Below are positions 7,357 through 15,139 of a DNA stretch of 31,783 nucleotides, piece by piece. The notes under the pieces are model-generated. The model ran no database searches and was not told the DNA's origin. It saw only the letters and a program-made list of their open reading frames with translations. The stretch is taken from NCBI GenBank assembly GCA_023426625.1, contig JAFAAJ010000130.1, positions 1 through 31,783 of the forward strand, written 5' to 3'. The translations under genes and the position numbers were made by a program. Every line of letters starts with the position of its first letter. Within the stretch, counting starts at the first letter, position 1. This DNA is from Bacteroidota bacterium (GTDB lineage Bacteria; Bacteroidota; Bacteroidia; Flavobacteriales; Weeksellaceae).

Positions 7357-8247
7357 ATGAGAAAATTTTTCAAAAGTACAACAGGTGCTGTATTGGTGAT
7401 CGTTGTGTATTCTTTATTCTGGTTTTGGCTGACAAAAAGCTATTTACAAATAGGCTTTTCTCTGTTTTTTACGGGTTTGTTTTTCGGCGTGGAAAAGGTT
7501 AGGAAAGTGGTGTCCAGAAATCCGAGATATATTCATTACAATTTTTTTGCAAAAAAACTTTCGGAGTCTCAGAAGAATATAATTTGGCAGCATTATTCGT
7601 TTTATAGGAGATTAAAACCTGAATTCCAAAGGAGTTTTGATACAAGGGTCTATTCATTTTTAGAAAGATATCAAATCATTGGAAGACAGGGAATGGAAGC
7701 CGATGAAGAAAAGAAAATCCTAATAGCTTCGTGCTATGCGCAACTGACGTTTGGGATGCATATTTATTTGAACAAAAATTTTAATAAAATTTTGCTGTAT
7801 CCGGATTACTATTATTCAAATATTACGAAGAATAATCATTTAGGAGAGTTTAATCCGCATCTTAAAGTGGTTGTGCTTTCCTGGAAGCATTTTTTTGAGG
7901 GCATAAAGATTGATGATAATAATTATAATCTTGGTATTCACGAATTTTCGCATGCCATTCTTTCTTCTTCAAGGGTTACAAGATCGCGTTCACTGACCGT
8001 TGCGGAGCATGATTTTGAGAAGGGTTACAGGAAAATAATGGAATTGTTAAAAGATAAAAGCAAGTATGCTCAGTTGTATAATTCCGGTTACCTTAGAAAA
8101 TATGCCTTTGCCAATAATGATGAATTTATTTCTGTAATTCTGGAGCACTTCTTCGAAACTCCCGATGAATTTAGAGCTAAATTTCCAGATCTGTTCCAAA
8201 TGGTGAAAGAAATGATCAATTACCGGGAAGAATGGTTTCAGACCTAA
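7357..8247 (+). CDS. MtfA-like zinc-dependent peptidase (M90 family)
   Basis: 296 residues from ATG 7357. An in-frame TTG at 7336 is rejected because it is part of the promoter box. The N-terminus has two hydrophobic stretches (about residues 8-28 and 33-48), so the enzyme is probably membrane-anchored with a cytosolic domain. The zinc site is H195-E-F-S-H199 in GIHEFSHAIL. The likely third ligand is E256 in ANNDEFISVILEHFF, spaced as in E. coli MtfA, whose DPAECFAVLSEYFF segment it resembles; the end (FFETPDEFRAKFPDLF) also fits. E. coli MtfA is a peptidase that binds the Mlc repressor; whether that regulatory role applies here is unknown. It is convergent with the M50-like gene (15 bases apart). 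Confidence 0.88.
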   Translation: MRKFFKSTTGAVLVIVVYSLFWFWLTKSYLQIGFSLFFTGLFFGVEKVRKVVSRNPRYIHYNFFAKKLSESQKNIIWQHYSFYRRLKPEFQRSFDTRVYSFLERYQIIGRQGMEADEEKKILIASCYAQLTFGMHIYLNKNFNKILLYPDYYYSNITKNNHLGEFNPHLKVVVLSWKHFFEGIKIDDNNYNLGIHEFSHAILSSSRVTRSRSLTVAEHDFEKGYRKIMELLKDKSKYAQLYNSGYLRKYAFANNDEFISVILEHFFETPDEFRAKFPDLFQMVKEMINYREEWFQT

Positions 8248-8262
8248 GTATTTTCATAGGTT

Positions 8263-9069
8263 TCAAAAATGCTGATATAAAATAAAAATAACGACAAGGA
8301 AAACAGTACTAAAGCCGATGATATTCTTTTTCCTGGTATCGAATGATTTGCGTCTCTTTTTTTCAATGATCGAAATAATAAAATTTCCCAAACTGAATCC
8401 CGGTAATGGCAGCAAATTTAAAATAGCTACAATCAGACAGGTAAAAGCTAATACGCCCATTTTCTCTTTCAAGCTATTGGCGCTAAAGTTGATACCGGAT
8501 ACTTTTTTATAGTCTCTCTCAGGATTGATAAAGTTATAAGCTCCTTTAGTATTAATTTGATAACCTTTTAAAACATCTATAAAGCTAAACTTTTCTTTAG
8601 TTCGCTTTATTTCCTTTATTTCTTCTCCTTTTACATTGGGAGTCAGTTTGACTTTCACAGGAATATCCTTAGACTCCAGAATCTTCATTTTATCTTCATC
8701 AATGATTTGAATATCTATATTCCTGTTATCTCTATTGATTGTTATGATAGAATTCATTACAATAGCCATAGTGATTTCGGTGGCTTTTCCTACAGGTTGA
8801 TGATCAACAGCTACAATTTTGTCTCCATCTTCAAAACCTATTTCTTTCATTACATCGCTGAATTCATATCCATAGATCGCATCTTTATTGTCGATATAAT
8901 AACCTTTTGGGGATAATAATTGAACTAAAAAAATTATTAAAAATGCTATGAAAAAATCAATAAACAAACCTGACAGTTTTATGATTGGATTATTTTGTTG
9001 AGCTTTTTGAAGCGTCCATTTTGGAAGATGGTTTCCTAAAATATGGATCAGGACAGAAATTATGATCAT
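8263..9069 (-). CDS. M50 site-2-protease-like membrane protein lacking catalytic motifs (predicted pseudoprotease)
   Basis: 268 residues. Layout follows RseP-type M50 proteins from the second membrane segment on: a hydrophobic helix at about 31-53, a PDZ-like domain (GYEFSDVMKEIGFEDGDKIV at 67-86), a beta-rich middle, then INPERDYKKVSGI (181-193), a helix with MGVLAFTCLIVAILNLLPLP (204-223), and a last helix (247-266). Active family members have HExxH in the first helix and LDGG after NLLPxP. Here the N-terminus (MIIISVLIHILGNHLP) has no HExxH, and the second motif reads GFSLGN (224-229), so the metal-binding Asp is missing. An in-frame TAA just upstream of ATG 9069 excludes a longer start. 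It is most likely a catalytically dead M50 paralog; function unknown. Confidence 0.75.
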   Translation of the reverse strand: MIIISVLIHILGNHLPKWTLQKAQQNNPIIKLSGLFIDFFIAFLIIFLVQLLSPKGYYIDNKDAIYGYEFSDVMKEIGFEDGDKIVAVDHQPVGKATEITMAIVMNSIITINRDNRNIDIQIIDEDKMKILESKDIPVKVKLTPNVKGEEIKEIKRTKEKFSFIDVLKGYQINTKGAYNFINPERDYKKVSGINFSANSLKEKMGVLAFTCLIVAILNLLPLPGFSLGNFIISIIEKKRRKSFDTRKKNIIGFSTVFLVVIFILYQHF

Positions 9070-9187
9070 TAGTCTTTAAAAAATGGTTTGAAGATTGTAG
9101 CCAATTTACAAAAGTTTTCAATGAAAATTCATTTTTGAAACAATTTAATATGCCTAAAATTAAATTTAATAATCCGGTAAAAACTTA

Positions 9188-9195
9188 TAATTTTG
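9188..9195 (+). promoter_or_regulatory. -7 box TAATTTTG of menD, 4 nt before the ATG
   Basis: A perfect TAnnTTTG with only 4 nt between it and the menD ATG. Transcription would start at or within the start codon, so a leaderless mRNA is expected. No TTG lies at -33. Confidence 0.55.
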
Positions 9196-9199
9196 CCCT

Positions 9200-10876
9200 A
9201 TGAAAAAATATTCTTCCAAAAGAAGTATTCAGATACTTGCCCATCTTCTTCAGCAGTACGGAATTTCAGATGTTGTTATTTCACCCGGATCCAGAAATGC
9301 CCCTTTAGCAATCCATTTTTCGGAAATAGACAGCTTCAACTGTTACAGCATTGTGGATGAGAGAAGTGCTGCCTTTGTGGGAATGGGAATGGCAAGAAGC
9401 GAGAAAAAACCGGTGGCGATTACCTGCACAAGCGGTTCTGCTGCAGCGAATTATTATCCTGCCATTACTGAAGCTTTTTATCAGAATATTCCTCTTTTGA
9501 TCTTAACTGCGGACAGGCCAACGGATTATGTGGACATTTTTGATGGACAAACGATCCGTCAGAATGAAATCTTCCATCAGCATTCTTACGGGGATTTCCA
9601 ACTATTGGAAGACAGTAAGGAAAATGCAGAGGACATTAATTTTGAAATCATTAAAAAAGCTATCGAGCTTTGTTTTGAAAAGCAGGGTCCGGTTCATATT
9701 AATATTCCTTTAGAAGAACCTTTGTATGAATTGGTTTCTGAATTGCCTACTTTTCCTACGGTTGAGAAAACCATCAAGCAAAAAGAGTATGAGATCCCAT
9801 CTAATCTGGTTGCAGAATGGAATACTTCACAGAGGATCTTACTTTTAGTGGGAACCAGAGATTACAGCCCGGAATTGGAAAATCAGTTGACTCAGCTTGT
9901 TAAAAACCATTCTGTTGTGGTTTTGTGTGAGGCGAATTCCAATTTGTATCATGAAAAATTCTTTAAGAATATTGACCGCTATATTTTCAATTTTACGGAA
10001 GAAGATTATAAAAAATATGCGCCCGATCTTTTGATCACTGTAGGGCAGAATGTGGTTTCTAAAAAGGTAAAACAGTTTCTGAGAAGTGCACGTCCAAAGC
10101 AGCATTGGCATCTGGATGAAGTTTGGCAACCGGATACATATTTTTCTTTAACTGAAAAGATTGAAGTAAAGCCGGAAGTTTTCTTTTCTAAATTATTGAA
10201 ATTCATTACTCTTGAACCAAGACCTTATTACAATCTCTGGGATATTTTAAGGGATAAAAAAGACCTTAAACATCAGCAGTTTCTGAATCTGGTTGAGTAC
10301 TCGGATTTTTATTTCTTCAACAAAGCATCACAAACTATTCCTGAAAACTACAATATTCATTTCAGTAACAGTTCTGCGATCCGATATGCGCAGTTATTCG
10401 ATTTTGGGAAAAGAAAGATTTACTGCAACAGAGGAACGAGCGGTATTGACGGTTCTACCTCAACGGCAATGGGATTTGCTATTAAAAATGCCAATCCGAC
10501 ATTATTAATCACGGGAGATTTGAGCTTTTTCTATGATATTAATGGTCTTTGGAATCAGTATATTCCTCCATTTGTCAGAATTATTATTTTCAATAATGGA
10601 GAAGGAAATATTTTCAAGATCATTCCGGGGCCGGGAAATGCTAATCCGAATACACTGGATGAATTTATTGCTACAAAGCATCATAAAAATGCAGAGCATC
10701 TTGCCAAACATTTCGGTTTCTCTTATACGAAAGTTGACGATGAGGCAACGTTGGACAGGGTGATGGAAAACTTCTTCAAACCAGATACGAAACCAAAGAT
10801 CCTGGAAGTGAATACCTACGGAAAGAACAGTGCAGATGTTTTAAAAGCCTATTTCAATTTTCTGAAGGAGAATTAG
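9200..10876 (+). CDS. menD: 2-succinyl-5-enolpyruvyl-6-hydroxy-3-cyclohexene-1-carboxylate synthase
   Basis: 558 residues, full length for MenD. This ThDP enzyme condenses isochorismate with 2-oxoglutarate (with loss of CO2) in menaquinone biosynthesis; menaquinone is the usual respiratory quinone in Flavobacteriia. The N-terminal domain has VISPGSRNAPLAIHF (27-40) and VDERSAAFVGMG, with E54 as the likely ThDP-activating glutamate, then TSGSAAANYYPAITEA. The C-terminal ThDP domain has GTSGIDGSTSTAMGFA and GDLSFFYDINGLWN, starting at G439-D440 and binding Mg-diphosphate. ATG 9200 gives the expected short lead before the first domain, and no other Met occurs until residue 63. It converges on pabC with a 4-base overlap of the stop codons. 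Confidence 0.97.
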   Translation: MKKYSSKRSIQILAHLLQQYGISDVVISPGSRNAPLAIHFSEIDSFNCYSIVDERSAAFVGMGMARSEKKPVAITCTSGSAAANYYPAITEAFYQNIPLLILTADRPTDYVDIFDGQTIRQNEIFHQHSYGDFQLLEDSKENAEDINFEIIKKAIELCFEKQGPVHINIPLEEPLYELVSELPTFPTVEKTIKQKEYEIPSNLVAEWNTSQRILLLVGTRDYSPELENQLTQLVKNHSVVVLCEANSNLYHEKFFKNIDRYIFNFTEEDYKKYAPDLLITVGQNVVSKKVKQFLRSARPKQHWHLDEVWQPDTYFSLTEKIEVKPEVFFSKLLKFITLEPRPYYNLWDILRDKKDLKHQQFLNLVEYSDFYFFNKASQTIPENYNIHFSNSSAIRYAQLFDFGKRKIYCNRGTSGIDGSTSTAMGFAIKNANPTLLITGDLSFFYDINGLWNQYIPPFVRIIIFNNGEGNIFKIIPGPGNANPNTLDEFIATKHHKNAEHLAKHFGFSYTKVDDEATLDRVMENFFKPDTKPKILEVNTYGKNSADVLKAYFNFLKEN

Positions 10877-11499
10877 AATTCCAGATACTCTTCATTGCCG
10901 GGTAAATTGCTGATTCTGTCTATAGGATAAATAAACATATCATCAAAATCATTCAAAGAATTAATGATCTGAAAATGAGAGAATTCTTTGATGTTTTGTA
11001 AAGTGATTTCTGTCTCTTTTATCTTCTTCATTTTCAAAAGATTTTGCCTTTGTACTCCGTTCAAAAGGTAAGTGTTTGGTGTGAACCAGTCTTTCCCTTT
11101 CAGGAATAAAAGGTTGGAAAATGATGTATCCGTGATATGATTGTTTTTAACGATTATGATCTCCTCTGCTTTGGCTTTCATCTTCATTTTATCCAGTTCC
11201 TTACGGTCTTCAAACTTAAAGGAATAATCGAAGCTGTTGTTTTCAACCAGTTGAAAATCTTCTATTTCGGGAATAGCATAAGGAATCATCTGTGTTCTGA
11301 TTCTTTTATCAAGATCATATACAATTCTCAGCTTAAAGAGACCGTCTTCATCATGGTTGAGGTTTTTAAAGATCTTGGCAAGATCAATAGAGCCTTCTTT
11401 CCCGAAATGGGCGAAAGTTTCGTTGACTCTTTTCTGATGAAATTCCAAAAGGAAAATTTCCTGATCTTCTACTTTAATGCTTTCAATGAATTGGTACAT
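10873..11499 (-). CDS. pabC: Aminotransferase class IV, probable 4-amino-4-deoxychorismate lyase
   Basis: 208 residues, somewhat shorter than E. coli PabC. PLP fold-type IV features: YSFKFEDRKELDKMK in the middle with a candidate Schiff-base lysine, VKNNHITDTSFSNLLFLKGKDWFTP (strand, turn and the Thr-Pro typical of the family), and LLNGVQRQNLL, matching the GxxR loop that holds the PLP phosphate. The lyase cleaves aminodeoxychorismate to p-aminobenzoate and pyruvate for folate synthesis. The specific role follows from its position: it begins inside the end of pabB (17-base overlap), so the two are translationally coupled. A branched-chain or D-amino-acid aminotransferase is the alternative from sequence alone, less likely at this size and place. 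Confidence 0.85.
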   Translation of the reverse strand: MYQFIESIKVEDQEIFLLEFHQKRVNETFAHFGKEGSIDLAKIFKNLNHDEDGLFKLRIVYDLDKRIRTQMIPYAIPEIEDFQLVENNSFDYSFKFEDRKELDKMKMKAKAEEIIIVKNNHITDTSFSNLLFLKGKDWFTPNTYLLNGVQRQNLLKMKKIKETEITLQNIKEFSHFQIINSLNDFDDMFIYPIDRISNLPGNEEYLEF

Positions 11500-12460
11500 A
11501 AATTTTATTTTTCATTTCCTGATATTCGTCTTCCAGTTTACTCATATGCGTTATTCCGCCACCGCTTTTGAAATATAAGGTATCATTCTCTTTTTCAATA
11601 AAACGTATCATGACACAGCTGTCCAGATTTTCACCGTCAAACCATCCGCAAACACCGGTATAATAACCTCTGTTATATCCTTCCGCGTTAAGGATTATTT
11701 CCAGCGTTTTTGGTTTTGGAGCTCCTAAGATAGAACCAGCAGGAACCAGTTTTTCCATCATACTGCCGATCTTTCCTTTAAATTCAGGTTTTATAACCCC
11801 TGAAATCTCGGAGCTCATTGCGTACAGGTCTTTTTGCTGTGTTTTAATGAGTTCGATATGCTGAAACTGATCTACTTTCACTTCATCCGCCACCATGCTC
11901 AGATCATTACGAAGCAAATCTACAACAGTATAATGTTCGGCCTTTTCCTTTTTATCGTTCTTCAGAACATCCTGCGCGTTTTCCACAGAGGCATCAATAG
12001 TACCCTTCATGGGATAGGTAAAGATTTTGCCGTTGATGAGCTTTACAAATGTTTCAGGAGAAAAAAATACAAAAAAATCTTTATAAAAAACTTTATACTT
12101 GGCTTTTGAATGATAAAAAATTTCTTCGAGGCTCAGATTGGTCTCTATTCTCGTTTTTCTTGTGTAGTTTACCAGATATGAGTTTCCTAATCGGATATTT
12201 TTCTGAACCTCATCAAATCCGGTTTTGAAGCTTTCCAGTGTTTCAGGAAAGGATTTCCACTCGATTTTTTTATCTAATTTATGGGTTGTTTTTGAGTTTG
12301 AAAATGATTGAAAATCAACCATTAAACCTGATTTTTCAATTTCGTTTTCTTTGAATGTTTCTACATTCTCCGAAAGGAAATCAATGATAAAGAAAAAGGG
12401 AACCTTCTGAAGAGAAAGTTCATCCATTTCGTTAAATTTTTGATGATTTGCTGAAAACAT
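11483..12460 (-). CDS. pabB: Aminodeoxychorismate synthase component I (chorismate-binding)
   Basis: 325 residues, the short PabB form of Bacteroidota without the N-terminal lead-in domain. Chorismate-binding core motifs in order: IRLGNSYLVNYTRKT, YPMKGTIDAS, VVDLLRNDLSMVADEV, GSILGAPKPKTLEII, NRGYYTGVCGWFDG, CVMIRFIEK and SGGGITHMSKLEDEYQEM. The lysine in PMKGT at this position favours PabB over anthranilate synthase TrpE. Product is 4-amino-4-deoxychorismate, using ammonia from a glutaminase partner not in this window. ATG 12460 lies 4 nt after a perfect -7 box; ATG 12427 (MDELSLQKVPFFFIID) would also suit the family and give a leader of about 30 nt. Confidence 0.93.
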   Translation of the reverse strand: MFSANHQKFNEMDELSLQKVPFFFIIDFLSENVETFKENEIEKSGLMVDFQSFSNSKTTHKLDKKIEWKSFPETLESFKTGFDEVQKNIRLGNSYLVNYTRKTRIETNLSLEEIFYHSKAKYKVFYKDFFVFFSPETFVKLINGKIFTYPMKGTIDASVENAQDVLKNDKKEKAEHYTVVDLLRNDLSMVADEVKVDQFQHIELIKTQQKDLYAMSSEISGVIKPEFKGKIGSMMEKLVPAGSILGAPKPKTLEIILNAEGYNRGYYTGVCGWFDGENLDSCVMIRFIEKENDTLYFKSGGGITHMSKLEDEYQEMKNKIYVPIH

Positions 12461-12464
12461 TCGG

Positions 12465-12497
12465 CAAAAATACTTATTGATGTTTACTTTTGCACAA
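12465..12497 (-). promoter_or_regulatory. pabB promoter, TTG-N22-TATTTTTG
   Basis: Minus strand: TTG at 12497-12495, 22 nt spacer, then TATTTTTG at 12472-12465. Both elements of the Flavobacterium consensus are present with allowed spacing. The predicted start of transcription is at or beside ATG 12460. The element interlocks with the -7 box of the divergent membrane-protein gene. Confidence 0.65.
12485..12492 (+). promoter_or_regulatory. -7 box TACTTTTG of the 12507 membrane-protein gene
   Basis: A perfect TAnnTTTG ending 14 nt before ATG 12507. It lies inside the apparent extension that would begin at TTG 12477 or ATG 12480, which argues that the protein really starts at 12507. No -33 TTG is present. 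Confidence 0.5.
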
Positions 12498-12506
12498 AAT
12501 TTTTTG

Positions 12507-13229
12507 ATGCAGAATAAATATCCTCAGAAACCGGGAATAGATTTTATATTGAAGCAGGCCTTTTTTTACTGGAATAAGACTTTGATTTTTCAACTCATAT
12601 TTTCAATCATATACTTTGGGATTCTTATGACGGTTTTCTTTTTATGTGATTTTAAATACGGAATAACTGGTCAGTATATGGAAGCCGCAAAATACCTGAA
12701 ACAGGGCGCGGAAGTTTATCTGGCTGAAGTAAGTAAGATGAATGCAACAGACAGTTTCCAAAGTTTTTCTTTATGGATCACGGGAACAATTATTTTCCTG
12801 TATCCTTTAAATATCGGCTTTTATCAGGTTTACAGAAAAATAGATCTGGGAGAGAAACCTGAGCTGGCGGATCTGTTCGTAGGTTACAATGGTTTGAACT
12901 TTTTTAAATACATAGGCTATTTTATTTTCTGGTATCTTATTTTTGTTTACACCTTTCAAACGATAATTCTTGCTGCGATCTGGATTTGTGTTACTGTTTT
13001 AGTCGCTCCTGTTATGTTTTTTAAGAATAAAAGGATTTTTGAGGCTATCTACTTGAATTTTAAAGCGTTGAAAATGTATTTTATTGAAATACTGGTGTGT
13101 GTTATGGTGACTATTTTCTTTAAATACATAGGATTTGCTTTATTTTTTGTTGGTGCACTTTTCACATTTCCTTTTTGGAATGCCATGATCTATTCACTTT
13201 ATAAAACCATTTTTCCTGAAGAAAGTTAA
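12507..13229 (+). CDS. Integral membrane protein, paralog of the next gene
   Basis: 240 residues from ATG 12507 (MQNKYPQKPGIDFILKQAFF). It has about five or six hydrophobic helices and no enzymatic motif. The cytosolic-looking amphipathic N-terminus, the segment GEKPELADLFVGYNGLNFFKY, then VAPVMFFKNKRIFEAIYLNFKAL and a closing FPFWNAMIYSLYKTIF align with the same order of segments in the protein from 13303. Both fit the loose group of Bacteroidota multipass proteins related to DUF975/YciC-like families; some relatives are labelled beta-carotene monooxygenase in databases, with no support from sequence here. It is divergent from pabB and is followed by a separate promoter for the downstream operon. 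Confidence 0.75.
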   Translation: MQNKYPQKPGIDFILKQAFFYWNKTLIFQLIFSIIYFGILMTVFFLCDFKYGITGQYMEAAKYLKQGAEVYLAEVSKMNATDSFQSFSLWITGTIIFLYPLNIGFYQVYRKIDLGEKPELADLFVGYNGLNFFKYIGYFIFWYLIFVYTFQTIILAAIWICVTVLVAPVMFFKNKRIFEAIYLNFKALKMYFIEILVCVMVTIFFKYIGFALFFVGALFTFPFWNAMIYSLYKTIFPEES

Positions 13230-13241
13230 ATTTAGTAAGGC

Positions 13242-13262
13242 TTTGGTATTTTTTTTACCAAA
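13242..13262. repeat. Inverted repeat TTTGGTA-N7-TACCAAA overlapping a promoter
   Basis: Seven-base arms (13242-13248 and 13256-13262) surround a run of T. It lies 13 bases after one gene's stop and covers the -33 TTG of the next operon. It could be a weak terminator of the 12507 gene or an operator; neither can be told apart from sequence. Confidence 0.4.
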
Positions 13263-13276
13263 ATAAATTAAATTTG
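13243..13276 (+). promoter_or_regulatory. Promoter of the 13303-15385 operon, TTG-N23-TAAATTTG
   Basis: TTG at 13243-13245, 23-nt spacer, TAAATTTG at 13269-13276, then 26 nt to ATG 13303. Both consensus elements are present. Confidence 0.65.
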
Positions 13277-13302
13277 GTCTAACATTAAAAAAAATAAACA
13301 CC

Positions 13303-14037
13303 ATGTCAGAATTTAACGAATTTGATCAACGGGGCTTTGTTCCGGAAAGAAATACGGGCTCCATCATCTCACACGCATTTGAAATGTATAAAGGAATCAT
13401 ATTGTATGCTATTGTCGCAGTAATCATTTATATATTGGGAGACATGGTAATACAGGCTATTACCGGTTTCAGTTCTTGGAGTAGTTTTGAAAATTTCAGA
13501 GATTACGATGGTGATTTCCGAAGAATAAAATATTGGGAAACACCGGGGTTTGGTTTATATTATTCTATTTCCAGTCTTTTTACGCTATTGCTTGCTCCTC
13601 TGTATGTAGGATTGATCTATATCATCAACAAATACAATACAAAAAATACGGTTGAATTTACCGATCTGTTTATCGGGTATCGTCAGAATTTCGTGAATAT
13701 CATTATTTACGCACTGATCATGGAAATTGTACTAGGGATTTCATTTTTTTTATGTTTTATCCCTTTCTTTTTTGTCCTGCCGTTTTTCCTTATAGGATAT
13801 CCCGTACTTCTTTTTGAAAATGCTTCTGCGATAGATGCTATAAGTAAGTCATTCAATATAGCAAAAGAGAATTATGGCACATTTCTGGGAGCGTCATTTA
13901 TTGGGATTATCCTGAGCTTCTGTGGAATTTTTGCATGTTGTATCGGGATCATCATTACTATGCCATTCATTATGGCGGTAATGTATTCTGCCTATTGTGC
14001 CTTTTTAGGGAAGCCAAGACAAATAACATATAAATAA
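13303..14037 (+). CDS. Integral membrane protein, paralog of the preceding gene
   Basis: 244 residues. A polar N-terminus (MSEFNEFDQRGFVPERNTGSI) precedes roughly six hydrophobic segments, including IILYAIVAVIIYILGDMVIQ and the long FFLCFIPFFFVLPFFLIGYPV. Segments TVEFTDLFIGYRQNFVN, GYPVLLFENASAIDAISKSFNIAK and ITMPFIMAVMYSAYCAFLG match their counterparts in the protein from 12507 in order and spacing, so the two arose by tandem duplication. Function is unknown; no catalytic residues are seen. It is first in an operon: its stop is 3 bases from the AI-2E-type permease start. Confidence 0.75.
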   Translation: MSEFNEFDQRGFVPERNTGSIISHAFEMYKGIILYAIVAVIIYILGDMVIQAITGFSSWSSFENFRDYDGDFRRIKYWETPGFGLYYSISSLFTLLLAPLYVGLIYIINKYNTKNTVEFTDLFIGYRQNFVNIIIYALIMEIVLGISFFLCFIPFFFVLPFFLIGYPVLLFENASAIDAISKSFNIAKENYGTFLGASFIGIILSFCGIFACCIGIIITMPFIMAVMYSAYCAFLGKPRQITYK

Positions 14038-14040
14038 TAA

Positions 14041-15129
14041 ATGATCGACAGAGATAAACAAATAAGCAGTGTCACTATAAAACAGGTTTTCCTGCTTGCC
14101 ATTATCCTGATATTAACGGGACTGATTTGCTTTAAACTGGCTATGTTCATCCCGTCAGTTCTGGGGGCGATCACTATTTATGTAGTGTGCCGGAAATATA
14201 ATTTTTATCTTCAGGAAGAAAAAAAATGGAAACCGTGGCTTTCATCTACTGTATTGATGCTGGCGAGTTTGATTATCATTATTCTGCCCATTTATTTTAT
14301 AGCAGATCTTTTGTTGGAGAAACTAGGAAATGCGCAGGCTTATATGGAAAAATTCAATGTTTTTCTGGAAAAGATCCATTCCTATATCTATTCAAAAACA
14401 GGTTTTGATATTCTGAGTAAGGATAATATGGCAAAACTTAAAGATAATGTGGCAAAGTTTTCCACAACAGCTTTAAGCAGCACTTTTAATACACTTACAG
14501 TAGTGATTTCCATGTATTTCATTCTGTATTTTATGCTGGAGAAACCCAGGCTTTTTGAGAGAATCCTGACTTCATCCGCACCGTTAAAGAGAGCAAATAT
14601 CTCTTTGATTGGAGAAAAAATGAGAAAACTGATCATGGCGAATGCTATCGGTATTCCGGTTGTAGCATTGGGACAGGGATTGGTAGCTATGATCGGGTAT
14701 TTTATCTTTGGTGCTCCAAGCCCGGTCTTACTTTTTGCATTAACAGCAGCGGCTTCCATGATTCCGGTTGTCGGTGCAGCAGTTGTTTATATCCCGGTTT
14801 GTATTTTCATGATTGCGGAAGGAGATACAGGAAACGGACTTTTTCTGGCGGGCTACTGTCTTGTGATAGTAGGATTAACGGATAATTTGTTACGATTCAC
14901 CTTATTGAAAAAACTAGAAGATATCCATCCGTTGAACACCGTATTCGGAATTATCATGGGGATGAGTTTGTTTGGATTTATGGGACTGATTTTCGGGCCG
15001 ATACTTATTTCCCTTACTCTTCTTCTGATTCAGGTATATAGAAATGAATTCTCTGATGATGGTACCCCCGATCTCAAACTTCCGGATGATGACGATGAAC
15101 TGGAAAATAAAATTGATTTAATATTATAA
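14041..15129 (+). CDS. AI-2E family (PerM-type) membrane transporter
   Basis: 362 residues with about eight hydrophobic helices. The family pattern is clear: paired N-terminal helices with IPSVLGAITIYVVCRKYN, a soluble amphipathic region (about 90-155), then GQGLVAMIGYFIFGAPSPVLLFALTAAASMIPVVGAAVVYIPV, NLLRFTLLKKLEDIHPLNTVFGIIMGMSLFGFMGLIFGPIL and an acidic tail. The family is named after E. coli TqsA, implicated in autoinducer-2 export, but other members act as ion antiporters; the substrate here is open. It is tightly packed between the membrane protein (3 bases upstream) and DUF3820 (10 bases downstream), so co-transcribed. Confidence 0.92.
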   Translation: MIDRDKQISSVTIKQVFLLAIILILTGLICFKLAMFIPSVLGAITIYVVCRKYNFYLQEEKKWKPWLSSTVLMLASLIIIILPIYFIADLLLEKLGNAQAYMEKFNVFLEKIHSYIYSKTGFDILSKDNMAKLKDNVAKFSTTALSSTFNTLTVVISMYFILYFMLEKPRLFERILTSSAPLKRANISLIGEKMRKLIMANAIGIPVVALGQGLVAMIGYFIFGAPSPVLLFALTAAASMIPVVGAAVVYIPVCIFMIAEGDTGNGLFLAGYCLVIVGLTDNLLRFTLLKKLEDIHPLNTVFGIIMGMSLFGFMGLIFGPILISLTLLLIQVYRNEFSDDGTPDLKLPDDDDELENKIDLIL

Positions 15130-15139
15130 ATTATAAACT

